Shown here: piece after piece, positions 27,700 through 62,641 of the stretch | Numbering within the stretch: the stretch's first letter is position 1 | Layout: each line of letters starts with the position of its first letter | Source: Eleginops maclovinus | Lineage: Eukaryota; Chordata; Actinopteri; Perciformes; Eleginopidae | DNA: 64,000 nt | NCBI RefSeq assembly: GCF_036324505.1 | Contig: NC_086349.1 | Coordinates: forward strand, 26,982,259 to 27,046,258 | Direction: 5' to 3' | Position numbers and translations under genes: made by a program | The notes under the pieces: generated by a model | Seen by the model: only the letters and a program-made list of their open reading frames with translations | Database searches by the model: none | Told to the model about the DNA's origin: nothing

Positions 27700-28784
27700 T
27701 ATTACGTACTTGCAGGATTTCAACGCCACCGTGGGTGCTCCCTCTTAGTGCTGATGGATGAACGGAGAGTCCGTAAAGTTCAAAAGCAGGATATTTATCT
27801 GGCACCAGAACATGCTGTTTCCACCAGAGCTGCGAATGATAAATATATGACGACAGTCATTTCTTGCCCTTGTTCTTCTCCCTTTTAGCCTTTTTGTGGC
27901 AAATAAAACACAGTTATGTAACTCAGAGGAATAAACAACTGCTCAATGTTATTGCAAAATCTAGAATACAAATCACAAGGAGCAGGGGAATGTGAGCTGC
28001 CTTTTGAAGTGCTCTGCTCTCGTTCTCTACAAGTGCTCCGTCTGCATTAATATGCATGGACTTTTAATAGATGCACTCCAGAAGGGGAATCTGGGATCGG
28101 GGGTTTAAAGCTCCCGGGGTTTAGAGGGAGGATCTCTGAGACCCCCGAAGCTCTTGCAACCTTCACCAGCCTCTCGACCTTGAGCGTAAATCACTTCAAG
28201 ATGTCTACGAGACATCCAATCAGAGCCAATTAGAGCCAGTTACAGCCCTGTGGAGTCTGACCTCTCCAAAAATAAGACAAGAGAGAGGAGACAGGAGGAA
28301 GCTGAGGAAAGTGAGGATGAGCATGGACAGAAAGTGAGATGAGAGAGAGCAGTTTATAACGCTCTCCTCTGAGCCGGGGTTTTCCAAACAGTGTTGTTGC
28401 TGTTTTGACTCCTCGCTGTGGACTGTTTCCCATCATATCTGTGCAGGACTCCGTGTGTGTCTGCTCATAAAAAGTGTGTGTGCAGCATTGTTGGAAGAAG
28501 CACTAGTTGTTTTGATGGATTTTACTTGAGTATTTCTATTTATCCCTACTTCATACACTCATTTTAAAGGAGAAATAAGGTATTTTTACTCCATTACATA
28601 CATTTTAAAGCTTTAATTACTTTGAAAATGACATTTTGCATTAAGAAAAGTCATGTTTTATATCTGATTGAGGAACAAAAAGGTACAATTATCCAAGATA
28701 TTTTGAAAGAAGTTACAGAAACAAGAATTATGTTTCTATTTTTTGTCGTAAAAGGTTATTTTTAACCAAAAATATTAACATTCT

Positions 28785-29000
28785 GATAAGGTCATATGAG
28801 TGAGATGTCCCGCCCCTTGGAGCGCTAGCCAATAGGAGAGAGAGTGTTATGTAGTGATGTCACTATGATCCGTAAATAAACAAAGGAGTGCAGTGGAGAC
28901 ATTTGGAGGGAGGGTACTGCAGACCATTCCCATGCACACAGACTTATAGAACACACTATAGGAAAGGGAATATCCCCCCCAAACAGAACAGGGCCTCTTT
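28785..29000 (-). repeat. Dispersed MITE-like element copy
   Basis: On the - strand it reads GGGCCTGTTCTG at the right edge, then GCATGGGAATGGTCTGCAG, the CTCCTATTGGCTAGCGCTCC CCAAT module and GGGCGGGACATCTC. The order is the same as in the copies at 25360, 42230 and 51300. Confidence 0.75.
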
Positions 29001-29544
29001 AGGAACAGCGCTTGTGTAAGTGCGTGTTTGGTGCTTGGGGTTGGGTCGGGGGCCCTGGGATTGATTCAGTGAACAATAGGAGGAGGCTGCCTCCAAAGGG
29101 GAGTGCTAAAGCAGAACATCTGTATGGGATCAAGTCAATGAGAGAACGGGGGGGAGTTAAAGGTGGGAGAGGAAGGGAGGAGGATTTTTGGCTCTGGGAT
29201 CCATGTTTAGGCAAGTACAATAACTCTCAATCAATGAAGCAATCGGGGCATGCAGATCAGGAGTAAACGAGTGAGAGGAAAGTTCTACACACAATGATCC
29301 ACAGCCTCCGTCAGATATGCAGTCATTGTTCCTGCAGGACACATGCAGCGGGTTGTGTGTGTTTACACAGACACATTCTTTGGGTCGAAGTTATAACAAA
29401 GGAGGTTGAGTCTGTTGTATGATCTGTTGGCTGCTTCCCTCCACACGACGCCTCTGGCGCTCAACTAGCACCATTTAGATTTCCTTCTATACTTCCAATT
29501 AAGAGAGCTGTAGTTCCTTTAGAATCAAAGATAGAGTCGGAGGA

Positions 29545-29852
29545 TGAAACCCTCTTTATTGTCATCAGCACACTGCAGAGCACACACAGTGAAATTAGTC
29601 CTCTGCATTTAACCTATCCTAGTACTAGGAGCAGTGGGCAGCTATCGTGCAGCCACGGGGAGCAATGGGAGGGGGATTGGAGGTGTCCGGCGCCTTGCTC
29701 AAGGGCACCACAGCAGGGCCTAGGAGGTGAACTGGGACCTCTCCAAGTAGCAGTCCACTCTCCATATTTAAGTCTGTTCGGGGACTTGAACCGGCGACCC
29801 TACGATTCCCAGTCCAAGCCCCTACTGACTGAGCCACTGCTGGACCCAACAT
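29545..29852 (-). mobile_element. tRNA-derived SINE
   Basis: On the minus strand a tRNA-like head has box A (TGGCTCAGTCAGTAGG, 29821-29836) and box B (GGTTCAAGTCC, 29782-29792). A body with GAGGTGCCCTT-like SINE modules follows, with a 3' tail GGTTAAATGCAGAGGACTAA... ACAATAAAGAG. Internal Pol III promoter boxes in this order are diagnostic of a tRNA-derived SINE. It is not a functional tRNA. Confidence 0.85.
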
Positions 29853-29883
29853 TAGCCGCCTTTAGCTTAGCGGTGGTTAGCTT
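29849..29883 (-). repeat. Single fragment of the 72-bp minisatellite unit
   Basis: The reverse complement reads GCTAACCACCGCTAAGCTAA then AGGCGGCTAATGTT, matching part of the 72-bp unit found in arrays at 16967, 45821 and 48333. It abuts the SINE head. Confidence 0.75.
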
Positions 29884-31773
29884 TTTTTCTCAGATCTCAT
29901 AAAGTGGAGTAGAGGCGATGGTCCTAAGTGTTTAAAGGAGTCAGTCAAACCCCTGTTAAGAAGTTGAGGATGGATGGATGTCCCTGAGACTGAGGGGGGT
30001 GCTTTACAGGGATATATAGTATCTGGCTGCTATGGTCACACCTCCATCCTGTGTTTCTTTTTCCACCCTTCGTTGGGAAACTGGACTCATGGTGTGGAAA
30101 CATTAGTCCTAACGGTCCTATGTAACAGGCCTGGCGTGGAGATAGCAGTGGCCCGGGGGTCAGAGGTGAATATAAATACACTTCCATGTTTGTGGGGGTC
30201 GGTGCCGGGTCTGTCTGCACACCACGCCTCGCAGGGCAGGGTGGACGCCCGGCTGCGGGGAAACATCACGCCGGAGGGGAATGGCAGGAAACAGAAGAGG
30301 AATGGAGATGCTGGAGAATCATTACACAGAGGGAGGATTCTCACCCTCTCCGGCAGTCAAATCATTACGGAAGTCTTTCCAAATAAACTACAACCCCTCT
30401 GATGAAAATCAAAACAGGAAGTCCTCGATGCTTCCAGGATGTTTGTCTTTTGATAAATTGGATTATTGTGACCTCACATTGAGCTCTTGGATGGCCTGAT
30501 GTTATCTTCAGCTGCTTCACAACAACAGCATCAACAAAGAGCTTGCAGTTTGTAGGTGGTTGAGCAGTGTTGCATCATGGGAGTTGTAGTGTTCATCCTC
30601 TCCTGGTTAGGATTCCTTCTGATGGTTGGAGATGTAAGTCAATTTGTTTTGTTTTTTTGCTAAATATATATCACAGGTCAAGTCATTTTAGGAAATAAAA
30701 TAAAGATACATTAGCCCCCTTTCTGGCAGCTTTTATATTATACTAAATATGTAGGTATTTGTATTTGTTGTTATTATAGTATATGATTATTTTATTATAT
30801 ATATTTCAATTTATTAAAAATGAATTAGTTTAATAATGTTATAGTTTTTCTTTTTCTAATGCTTTTTTAATCTTTATTTAACCCATATTTAAAACAACCA
30901 CTAAGTTATGTTTATTTATTGATAGTCATTTTATTTCTGGTAATTTTACACATTATTCCTTTTAGTTAAAGCAATGCAGCTCAACCAAACAGTATTAAAT
31001 TATAATTATTTTCAGGGTTTTACTACAGCAAACGCAACCTTTTACAATTCAGACAAAGGAGGGAAATAAAGCCACCAGTAGGAGTGTTACTGGGAACAGA
31101 AATCGAACCAGTATACGTTTTAAAAAGCACATATGTGAGTTCAAATATGAGCTTTTCGTGGATAAATATCAACATGACCCCTGTGTGTTTGAACAGTCAC
31201 ATGCTAGTCATGCTGGGATGATGATGCCTCTCAGCGGACTTTTAACCCACACCCAAAAGCTCCCCAAAACAACCCCCCCCCGAGGCACTGACCCTGTACT
31301 GATCCTTGTGATGTGCTGGCGTTGCACACCGGCTCGTCTCAACCAAAATACCTCCAATGGGGAGATGGAGAGGGGTGAGTAAAGGGGCGAGCATTAAAGC
31401 ATGGAGATATTTTCTCTTATATCTGGTCTCGAACGCAGGGCGACCAGGAGGACCCCCCGCCCCCCTTCAGCTCCTTCTGCCTGCAGAGTTTTACCAGTGT
31501 CTCCAGGCTGTCCTCAGAAAGCCCGTGGTGGGACTACAGCGCTTCCAGATGTGGCATGCTGGATCCTTTGTGAACACCCTCTCACACACTCCTACACACT
31601 GCTGCAACACACTCTCCCCTCTGCCGATGCTGATCTATGACACTCAGTGTGTGTGTTTCTATGATGTCAGTACACAGCATTTTTCTAAGTGTGTGTACAG
31701 TGTAGTGCAGTTGTGCGGTTTGAGTGCATGACTCATTGTTAGTCATCTGTCCTGGGACACACAAAACTCAGAG

Positions 31774-31775
<2 letters not shown>

Positions 31776-31808
<33 letters not shown>
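31776..31808. repeat. GT microsatellite
   Basis: 33 bp of uninterrupted GT. Confidence 0.95.
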
Positions 31809-31809
<1 letters not shown>

Positions 31810-32035
31810 CGCCATGTGCGTTTACAGTCTCTCAGCTATGTACACAACATGCAGGCAGTGGAGGGGGGGGGGCTTCCTGTTTACCAGGTGCATCTTAGAG
31901 AGAGAAAAAGGAAAGGGGTACTCGTTTTATTTTAACGCCTTTACACATATGATGGAAAGATGCAGACTTCTGTGTTGGAGTTATTTCAAATCTGTGTTGA
32001 CGAACAGAATATAACCTCTTAGTACGGAGGCCGAC

Positions 32036-32300
32036 AGCTGCTAACGAGCTACAACGGCCGAAAACCTTTCCATCAGCTTCACAAACGATGCAGACATAGA
32101 AACACAAATGTTCCAAAACTCATGCAGAAACCTCTCCAGCAGCTCTTCAACACCTGCAGCATCTAGAGAACATTCAGCAGCTTCAGGAAACACAGCTGAA
32201 GGAACTTCACCCCCCCCCCCCCCCCCCAAGTGCAGAAACAGTTAGAAACCAACTTTGTGAAACATTTTCTCCAGGAAACTAAGCGCCAGTTAAGATAAAG
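32036..32300. repeat. Dispersed repeat related to 39409-39560
   Basis: It shares GCTCTTCAACACCTGCAGCA, ACATTCAGCAGCTTCAGGAA and AACGATGCA-type modules with the element that carries the 37-bp array in cd34 intron 1. It includes an 18-bp C run at 32210-32227. It lies within 500 bp of the cd34 TATA box. Confidence 0.7.
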
Positions 32301-32322
32301 CTCATCAGCAGCAAGCATTTGG

Positions 32323-32423
<101 letters not shown>

Positions 32424-32449
32424 GAGGAGGTTGCTTTGGGGAAGCGGGT

Positions 32450-32461
32450 TAACGGCAGTTA
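32450..32461. promoter_or_regulatory. cd34: Paired MYB-type motifs upstream of cd34
   Basis: TAACGG (32450-32455) and, on the other strand, TAACTG (32456-32461, read as CAGTTA). Both fit the YAACKG MYB recognition core. Adjacent opposed sites 45-56 bp upstream of the TATA box are suggestive, because mammalian CD34 promoters are known MYB targets. Motif match only; each 6-mer is common. Confidence 0.4.
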
Positions 32462-32505
32462 GAGAGGGGGTGTGGACTCTGAGAGAGAGAGAGAGAGAGG
32501 GGCCG

Positions 32506-32511
32506 TATAAA
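32506..32511 (+). promoter_or_regulatory. cd34: cd34 TATA box
   Basis: TATAAA in GGCCGTATAAAGAGC context, after a GA-repeat. It lies 152 bp upstream of the ATG at 32658. A start site near 32537 (31 bp downstream, TTTATCC) is inferred from spacing. Confidence 0.6.
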
Positions 32512-32657
32512 GAGCGACACAACACAGCCAGGCTTTATCCTGTCCTGCTCACTCAGACCTCACAGGAAACACACACTCCTCACCTCCACCGCCGCTGAAC
32601 GCACTCCTTACACACACTCCTTTACCCTCTCCAGTTGCAGAGTGACCCGGTGAGAGG

Positions 32658-55278
<22,621 letters not shown>

Positions 55279-55284
55279 AACCAC

Positions 55285-55413
<129 letters not shown>

Positions 55414-55789
55414 TCTGACCATGCCATAGAGAGTCCGCAGCAAACGTGGACGTCAGGGACACTTTCCTACATCACCCCCTCCTCACCCCCCTCTGTGAGC
55501 CTGGTGAACATCAGGAGAGGAAGTCTGATGATGATGATGAAGACGATGACGAAGGCTCCGTCCCTGGTTGTTGACGCAGGCTGCAGAGGATTGTGGGTGT
55601 GGAGAGAAGCTTTACTTGTTCCCATGACGACTGCAGTGTCAACACCCTGCAGCATGCACGGATTACTGACGGACGCCAGGGGCCAACTTACTGAATAAGA
55701 GACGAAGAAAAACAAATACAGAACGACTGCAGAGACACATCTGCAGAGACACTGAGAGACTTTAGAAAGGGGCTACACCACCGTGGGGA

Positions 55790-56460
55790 CAAATTAACAT
55801 CAAAACAGACACAACATGAATATAAAGAGGAACAAAACAACCACAAATATGGAAAGCATAGACAAAAAAAACAATATGAGGTTCAATTAGACACCTCAAT
55901 GACCTCAAAGAGACTCAAAACTACACCAAAAAGTGGCTTAACAATATCAACAGAATGAAACCAAAAATGATCACAGAGGAACAAAATGACAAAAAATGTA
56001 TCTCTATATTATAAATTGACGCTCAAATTCTGACAAAATGAGATGCAAAATGCCCAATATGAGACCAAATAGTGAAATAAAACTACAGAGACAGAAAACA
56101 ATTACCGAGAGATGCAAACTGACTATGAAGAGACAAAATGACTACAATAAGACACAGTATGACTACAAACAAACACAAAACATGTACAAAAAGACCTCAA
56201 AGACTCTCAAAACTACACCAAAAAGTGGCTTAACATCAAGAGACATAAAATGAAACCAAAATGAAATATAAATTACAGAATGACACTCAAATCCTGACAA
56301 CATGAGATGCAAAATGACAATTATGAGACCAATTAGTGAAATTAAACTACAAAAAGACAGTCATAAATACAAATAGCTACAAATCAATTTCCTGGGGATG
56401 AAAAATGACAACAATTTGACAAAATTCCCCAAAAATTCACAATATCCCATCAGAAACACT
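55790..56460. repeat. Degenerate ~20-bp tandem repeat
   Basis: Modules GACCTCAAAGAGACTCAAAA, CTACACCAAAAAGTGGCTTA, AACAAAATGACAA and ATGAGACCAATTAGTGAAAT recur irregularly. A longer block, CAAAACTACACCAAAAAGTG, occurs twice about 290 bp apart. It is complementary in type to 13560-13985. Confidence 0.75.
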
Positions 56461-57378
56461 CAAAATAACCAGTGTTTTTTCCAGGTGTGGCTTTCTGTCC
56501 CATAATCCGCCCTGCAGACCCTCTGCACGTCGTCACATTCACCCACACACCCCGCCCAGTAGAAACCCGCTCCTCTGCAGCCCCGACAGAGGAAACAAAC
56601 CACGCTGCCTTGAAATCTGTTTACAACCTCAGAGAGAAACCTGATGGTGTGTGAACGTGTGCTTTAGATCCTGCATGTGTGTGTTGCATGTTCACCTGTC
56701 CATGCATCGAGGCTTCCCTTTGCTTTGCTGTATCATACGTGTGAAGAATGAGTGTGCATGTGACATTAGCCAGTGTAAACTTTGTAAAATAAGTTGTGAT
56801 CTCCTCTCTTTCTTCATTAATGACGCCTCGCTGCACATTATCCCGCTTATTACACGGCTACGTACCAAATAAACCAACAATATTAATTGTATTGATTTAA
56901 ATTGATCATACCGCGTCCGCAAACAAAGAATAAACATTCATAAAGACTTCCTGATGCTTAAAAACGAGTATTTGTTGTCCACAGCCGACCGGACTACTTT
57001 CTGTGGATTGATATGACTGCACACAGCCTCCTTAGCAACCGTCTGTTCTCCTTAGCAACGTTCTGCTCTCTGCATAGCAACGGAATGTTCAAATTGACCA
57101 ATCAGACTCCAGTATTCAACCAAGCCCTGTAATGATTTGTATACTCTGTCTGTACTCCATTGAGCAGTGTGTGTAGTTGCTGTCTTGTTTTTTAAAACGT
57201 GTGTACCAACACTTGTAAGGTGCTCAAGTTGAATTCATGTATTTTGTTGTGTACTAAAATATTTGGCACATTTTTATAAAACTTGATCAGCTGCAGAAAA
57301 ATGTTCTTATAAATAAATTCTTCTCATTGCTAACTCCAGTATGACTGTAATAGCAGCCTGTTATTTTAAACATGAACA

Positions 57379-57384
57379 AATAAA
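57379..57384 (+). terminator. cd34: Likely cd34 poly(A) signal AATAAA
   Basis: AATAAA in GAACAAATAAAGATG context, followed by TTTTTATG and TCATGTTTTCAGACTCTCTT. It is the last such signal before the interspersed element at 57430. Signals at 56868 and 56929 could give shorter transcripts. Confidence 0.45.
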
Positions 57385-57429
57385 GATGAATCTCTTTTTA
57401 TGAATTTTCATGTTTTCAGACTCTCTTTG

Positions 57430-60085
57430 TGTTAAGTAACTAAGTAGATTTATTCAAGTACTTTTAAGTACACTTTTGAGATACCTGTACTTTACTTTTT
57501 GTATTTCCATATCTGCTACTGTGTACTTCTACTCCACTACATTTATTTATCACCTTCAGTTACTTCACAGATTAGGATTACTGATGGTGAATATAATCTC
57601 CCTTGAATCAGACTGTAGTTCACCTGCAGTAAATCCAGCAGCTACCCTGCAGTATACAAAGCCATTCAAACTAGCTGCACCTTTACCAGCTCTGAGAACA
57701 CTTTAATGATCAATCATTATAAAACATATCAGAGATATTATTCTGAAATGGACCAATCAGACAATGACTACTTTTACTGTCGCTACTTTAAGTACATTTA
57801 GAGGAGAGTACTTTCTACTTTCACTGGAGGAACATTTAGAATACTTTCACTGTGACAGAGTATTCCTACACTCTGGTACTTCTACTTTACTCAAGTACAA
57901 GACCTGAGTACTTCTACTTTACTCAAGTACAAGACCTGAGTACTTCTACTTTACTCAAGTACAAGACCTGAGTACTTCTACTTTACTCAAGTACAAGATC
58001 TGAGTACTTCTACTTTACTCAAGTACAAGACCTGAGTACTTCTACTTTACTCAAGTACAAGACCTGAGTACTTCTACTTTACTCAAGTACAAGACCTGAG
58101 TACTTCTACTTTTACTCCAAGTACAAGACCTGAGTACTTCTACTTTACTCAATACAAGACCTGAGTACTTCTACTTTACTCAAGTACAAGATCTGAGTAC
58201 TTCTACTTTACTCAAGTACAAGACCTGAGTACTTCTACTTTTACTCCAATACAAGACCTGAGTACTTCTACTTTTACTCCAATACAAGACCTGAGTACTT
58301 CTACTTTTACTCCAATACAAGACCTGAGTACTTCTACTTTACTCAAGTACAAGACCTGAGTACTTCTACTTTACTCAAGTACAAGACCTGAGTACTTCTA
58401 CTTTACTCAAGTACAAGACCTGAGTACTTCTACTTTTACTCCAATACAAGACCTGAGTACTTCTACTTTTACTCCAATACAAGACCTGAGTACTTCTACT
58501 TTACTCAAGTACAAGACCTGAGTACTTCTACTTTTACTCCAATACAAGACCTGAGTACTTCTACTTTTACTCCAATACAAGACCTGAGTACTTCTACTTT
58601 ACTCAAGTACAAGACCTGAGTACTTCTACTTTACTCAAGTACAAGATCTGAGTACTTCTACTTTTACTCAAGTACAAGACCTGAGTACTTCTACTTTACT
58701 CAAGTACAAGACCTGAGTACTTCTACTTTACTCAAGTACAAGACCTGAGTACTTCTACTTTTACTCCAATACAAGACCTGAGTACTTCTACTTTTACTCC
58801 AATACAAGACCTGAGTACTTCTACTTTACTCAAGTACAAGATCTGAGTACTTCTACTTTACTCAAGTACAAGACCTGAGTACTTCTACTTTACTCAAGTA
58901 CAAGACCTGAGTACTTCTACTTTACTCAAGTACAAGACCTGAGTACTTCTACTTTACTCAAGTACAAGACCTGAGTACTTCTACTTTACTCAAGTACAAG
59001 ACCTGAGTACTTCTACTTTACTCAAGTACAAGACCTGAGTACTTCTACTTTACTCAAGTACAAGACCTGAGTACTTCTACTTTACTCCAATACAAGACCT
59101 GAGTACTTCTACTTTTACTCCAATACAAGATCTGAGTACTTCTACTTTACTCAAGTACAAGATCTGAGTACTTCTACTTTACTCAAGTACAAGACCTGAG
59201 TACTTTTACTTTACTCAAGTACAAGACCTGAGTACTTTTACTTTACTCAAGTACAAGACCTGAGTACTTTTACTTTACTCAAGTACAAGACCTGAGTACT
59301 TTTACTTTACTCAAGTACAAGACCTGAGTACTTTTACTTTACTCAAGTACAAGACCTGAGTACTTTTACTTTACTCAAGTACAAGACCTGAGTACTTTTA
59401 CTTTACTCAAGTACAAGACCTGAGTACTTTTACTTTACTCAAGTACAAGACCTGAGTACTTTTACTTTACTCAAGTACAAGACCTGAGTACTTTTACTTT
59501 ACTCAAGTACAAGACCTGAGTACTTTTACTTTACTCAAGTACAAGACCTGAGTACTTTTACTTTACTCAAGTACAAGACCTGAGTACTTTTACTTTACTC
59601 AAGTACAAGACCTGAGTACTTTTACTTTACTCAAGTACAAGACCTGAGTACTTCTACTTTACTCAAGTACAAGACCTGAGTACTTCTACTTTACTCAAGT
59701 ACAAGACCTGAGTACTTCTACTTTACTCAAGTACAAGACCTGAGTACTTCTACTTTACTGAGTACTTTTACTTTACTCAAGTACAAGATCTGAGTACTTC
59801 TACTTTACTCAAGTACAAGATCTGAGTACTTTTACTTTTACTCAAGTACAAGACCTGAGTACTTCTACTTTACTCAAGTACAAGACCTGAGTACTTCTAC
59901 TTTACTCAAGTACAAGACCTGAGTACTTCTACTTTACTGAGTACTTTTACTTTACTCAAGTACAAGATCTGAGTACTTCTACTTTACTCAAGTACAAGAT
60001 CTGACTTCTACTTTTACTCAAGATCAGAGTACTTCTACTTTACTCAAGATCTGAGTACTGCTACTTTACTCCAGTACCAGACCTG
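57430..60085 (-). repeat. Interspersed element with a 2.2-kb ~32-bp minisatellite
   Basis: The left part (57430-57865) is element sequence (TACTTTTAAGTACACTTTTG, TGTACTTCTACTCCACTACA, CTTTCACTGTGACAGAGTAT). From 57868 to 60085 GAGTACTTCTACTTTACTCA and AGTACAAGACCT repeat about 70 times. Sub-blocks of unit variants are visible: TTTTACTCCAATACAAGACC units around 58240-58560, and a run of 14-15 GTACTTTTACTTTACTC units at 59200-59640. It is the reverse complement of the array at 20146-21225. Confidence 0.95.
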
Positions 60086-62640
60086 GACATCAGCAGAATA
60101 TCTCACTCTGCTTAAAGGCGTGCAGCCGTCCCTCACAGCTGGTTTGCATCAGCTGTAGTAATGACCTCACGTCCCTGTTTTCTCTTCAGGGTGTGTCCCT
60201 GAAAACATCCCGCAGCTGTCTCTGGTTAACAGACGCAGGACACCACCTATCATCGTGTTCATATGCTCGCTTAAATCCACTTCCTGTCACCAAACACTGA
60301 CAGGGCGGCTTCACACCCTCCTCTCATCACAAGATCAGTCCCGTGTGGATTCTTCACACCCTGAGGAAAATATTTTCCTGAAGGCCATCGAGCTGCACAG
60401 AAGTCCTGTTGTAGTAACTAAGAGTGTCGAATAAACATAAAAAACGAACTCTGAAATCGAGTCGAAGAATAAAGCATGTAATGTGAATACTACAGTAAAG
60501 TAATAGTTAAGCAGAGGACTTTAAATGTACTTTGCACCACTGATGCTCTACGGCCTCTCAAAGTCAACACTGCATAAAGGACTACAATTCCCATAGTGCA
60601 CTTTGCTAAAGAGACAAAGTTATACAAGCCTAAACAGACAGACAGAAAGACGACCGAAGTTGCTTATTATTTTTATTTGATTTCGGCCTCTTTTGTTTGC
60701 ACTGTTTTAAAGGCCTGCTCTTTGTGTTACCCAAAAGTAAAAGTACACCCCGAAACCACGTTCACAACCAGGCCTCTGGACACTCTTCACTGGGACAAAT
60801 CCTCCAATTAACTCCACTGTATTCGCGCTTATGGTCATTTTAGAAAGTGCTTCTAATTGGCCAGATTAGTAAATTAACCCTTTTTATTCCCACCCATCGA
60901 CCCCTGCACCCCCACTGTCCATCGTTGAATATGCACCTCCACAGCTTCTCGTCCATTACTTGAAGTATTGAATAACCTCCATTAAACTCCACTGCGCTCC
61001 CACAATGTATCCTCTCTCCTCCCGATTCATACTGGTTTCCCCAAGTTCTGCAGAAAGTTAACCCAAGCTAATTTTGTAGAATCCTGATCATGTTATCCTG
61101 TTCAATGTAATCCATTACTCCCCCCCCCCCCCCTCCCCCTGTGTCACTGCGAAGGAATCTGGATTATGAAGCAGCTGGTTGTTTTTATTGTGGGGAGTCT
61201 CCCCCCTCACAGCTGCCGGAGACGTCATGTTTCCAGCTCAATGCCAAAGCACACCCTCCTAAACATGATGGTAAGACAATATTGGGAGGGAGGGGGGAGG
61301 CAGAGAGGGAGGGAAAATAAACCTGATGAAGTTCAGTTGAAGGTTAACTCCAACATACTGTGTTACCATCCGTCCTGCATGATAATGGACTTTAAAAGGT
61401 TTGAGATTCCTCATGTCTCTCTTCTTCGGTGGTTTCCTGCTCCAGGAAATCTAGAATAAGGAATGTGTAGCGGCTTCCTTCCTCTCTGAGCGTCACTGAT
61501 ACCGACTGGAAAACTGTGGAAACACAACATGACCTCTGAAGCCGAGGCACTAACCAGACCGACATGTTTCCCACACATCATATTTATTACAGTGTATCAA
61601 GCATACTGTATTTAAAGAGTCAGGCACCGGACACCGGATAAAGATCTTTGTTGGGATTGGATTACATTTTGGGAGATTTGAATGCAGTGTGCAGATACTT
61701 TGCAGGATTCATTGCCTGACATTTTCACAATACAGTTATTCCACGTGATTAAAACATGTCTGCATCTCCTTTCATTTGTCCTCCCAGCCTCAAAAAAAAC
61801 ATTTGATTTGATTTTTCGCACAAAGAGTGAGAGTTGCACGATTAAAATAGCTGGGCCAGATCTTTGTAATAACACATTTCTGGGTTTTCATTCTAATTAT
61901 TGCCTTGATGTTTTGGCAACAACTTGTAAATATGAAATATATAAAACAAACAGCCATCAATTGGCTGGATAATGTTTGCATTTTCTTTTCGTTTGGCCTC
62001 CCAGCATGAAAAATGAGTATTATTTTTTCTCCATTGCATGTAAAGAATACGGGAAACAAACAATAACAAAGTGGTATTTAATAAACTCTTAACATTTAGA
62101 AACTCTTCACATAGTTTGAATTTGTCACATAAATATAAAAAATGCTTATCATGTATTTAAAACAGAAAAAGCAGAAAGACATTTAATCATGATCCAACAA
62201 AAAGGTCTCAATCATGCAACAGTTAATTTAGCCGCCAGAGGAAAGCAGGACGGGCTGTGACCAATCACTGACATGTTTAAGGTCTTTAATTCCATACGGA
62301 TATTAACACATTAATTAGGATTCATTCAAAATCATTTAAAAAGCCAAAACTGTTGCTCTCGTATTTACAGAATCTCGATGAAAAAGTAGTCCCTCCGCCG
62401 AATGAAAGGTAATATTTAAACACCTGTCCCAGACATGGCGCCTGTTTGCCACACAAACAAAGATGGCAGCCTCCGTACAGGACAACACGTTGATCACTGA
62501 GGCTGACTTCCATTCAGAAATAACAGACACGTAAAATAAACAAATACTTAAATCTTCATTAATTTAAACTTTCTATCAACAGATTTAGGAATTATAGCAA
62601 ACTGGGTTCAGTTACAGTTGTGCCAAAGACTGTAAAATAT
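60086..62640. other. Intergenic region downstream of cd34
   Basis: No gene recognised. It includes a C-rich run at 61121-61138 and two similar AT-rich segments about 218 bp apart (61755-61815 and 61970-62035, both containing CCTCCCAGC flanked by T- and A-rich arms). Short open frames look random. Confidence 0.7.
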
Positions 62641-62641
62641 A

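Noticed and set aside
29466..29476. Possible miR-29 (TAGCACCATTT)
   Set aside because: Only 11 bases match. The following AGATTTCC differs from the mature miRNA and no upstream arm pairs over a hairpin.
29625..29852. 75-codon - strand frame over 29625-29852
   Set aside because: It lies entirely in a tRNA-derived SINE; the 'GNRRVAGSSPRTDL' string is translated box B sequence.
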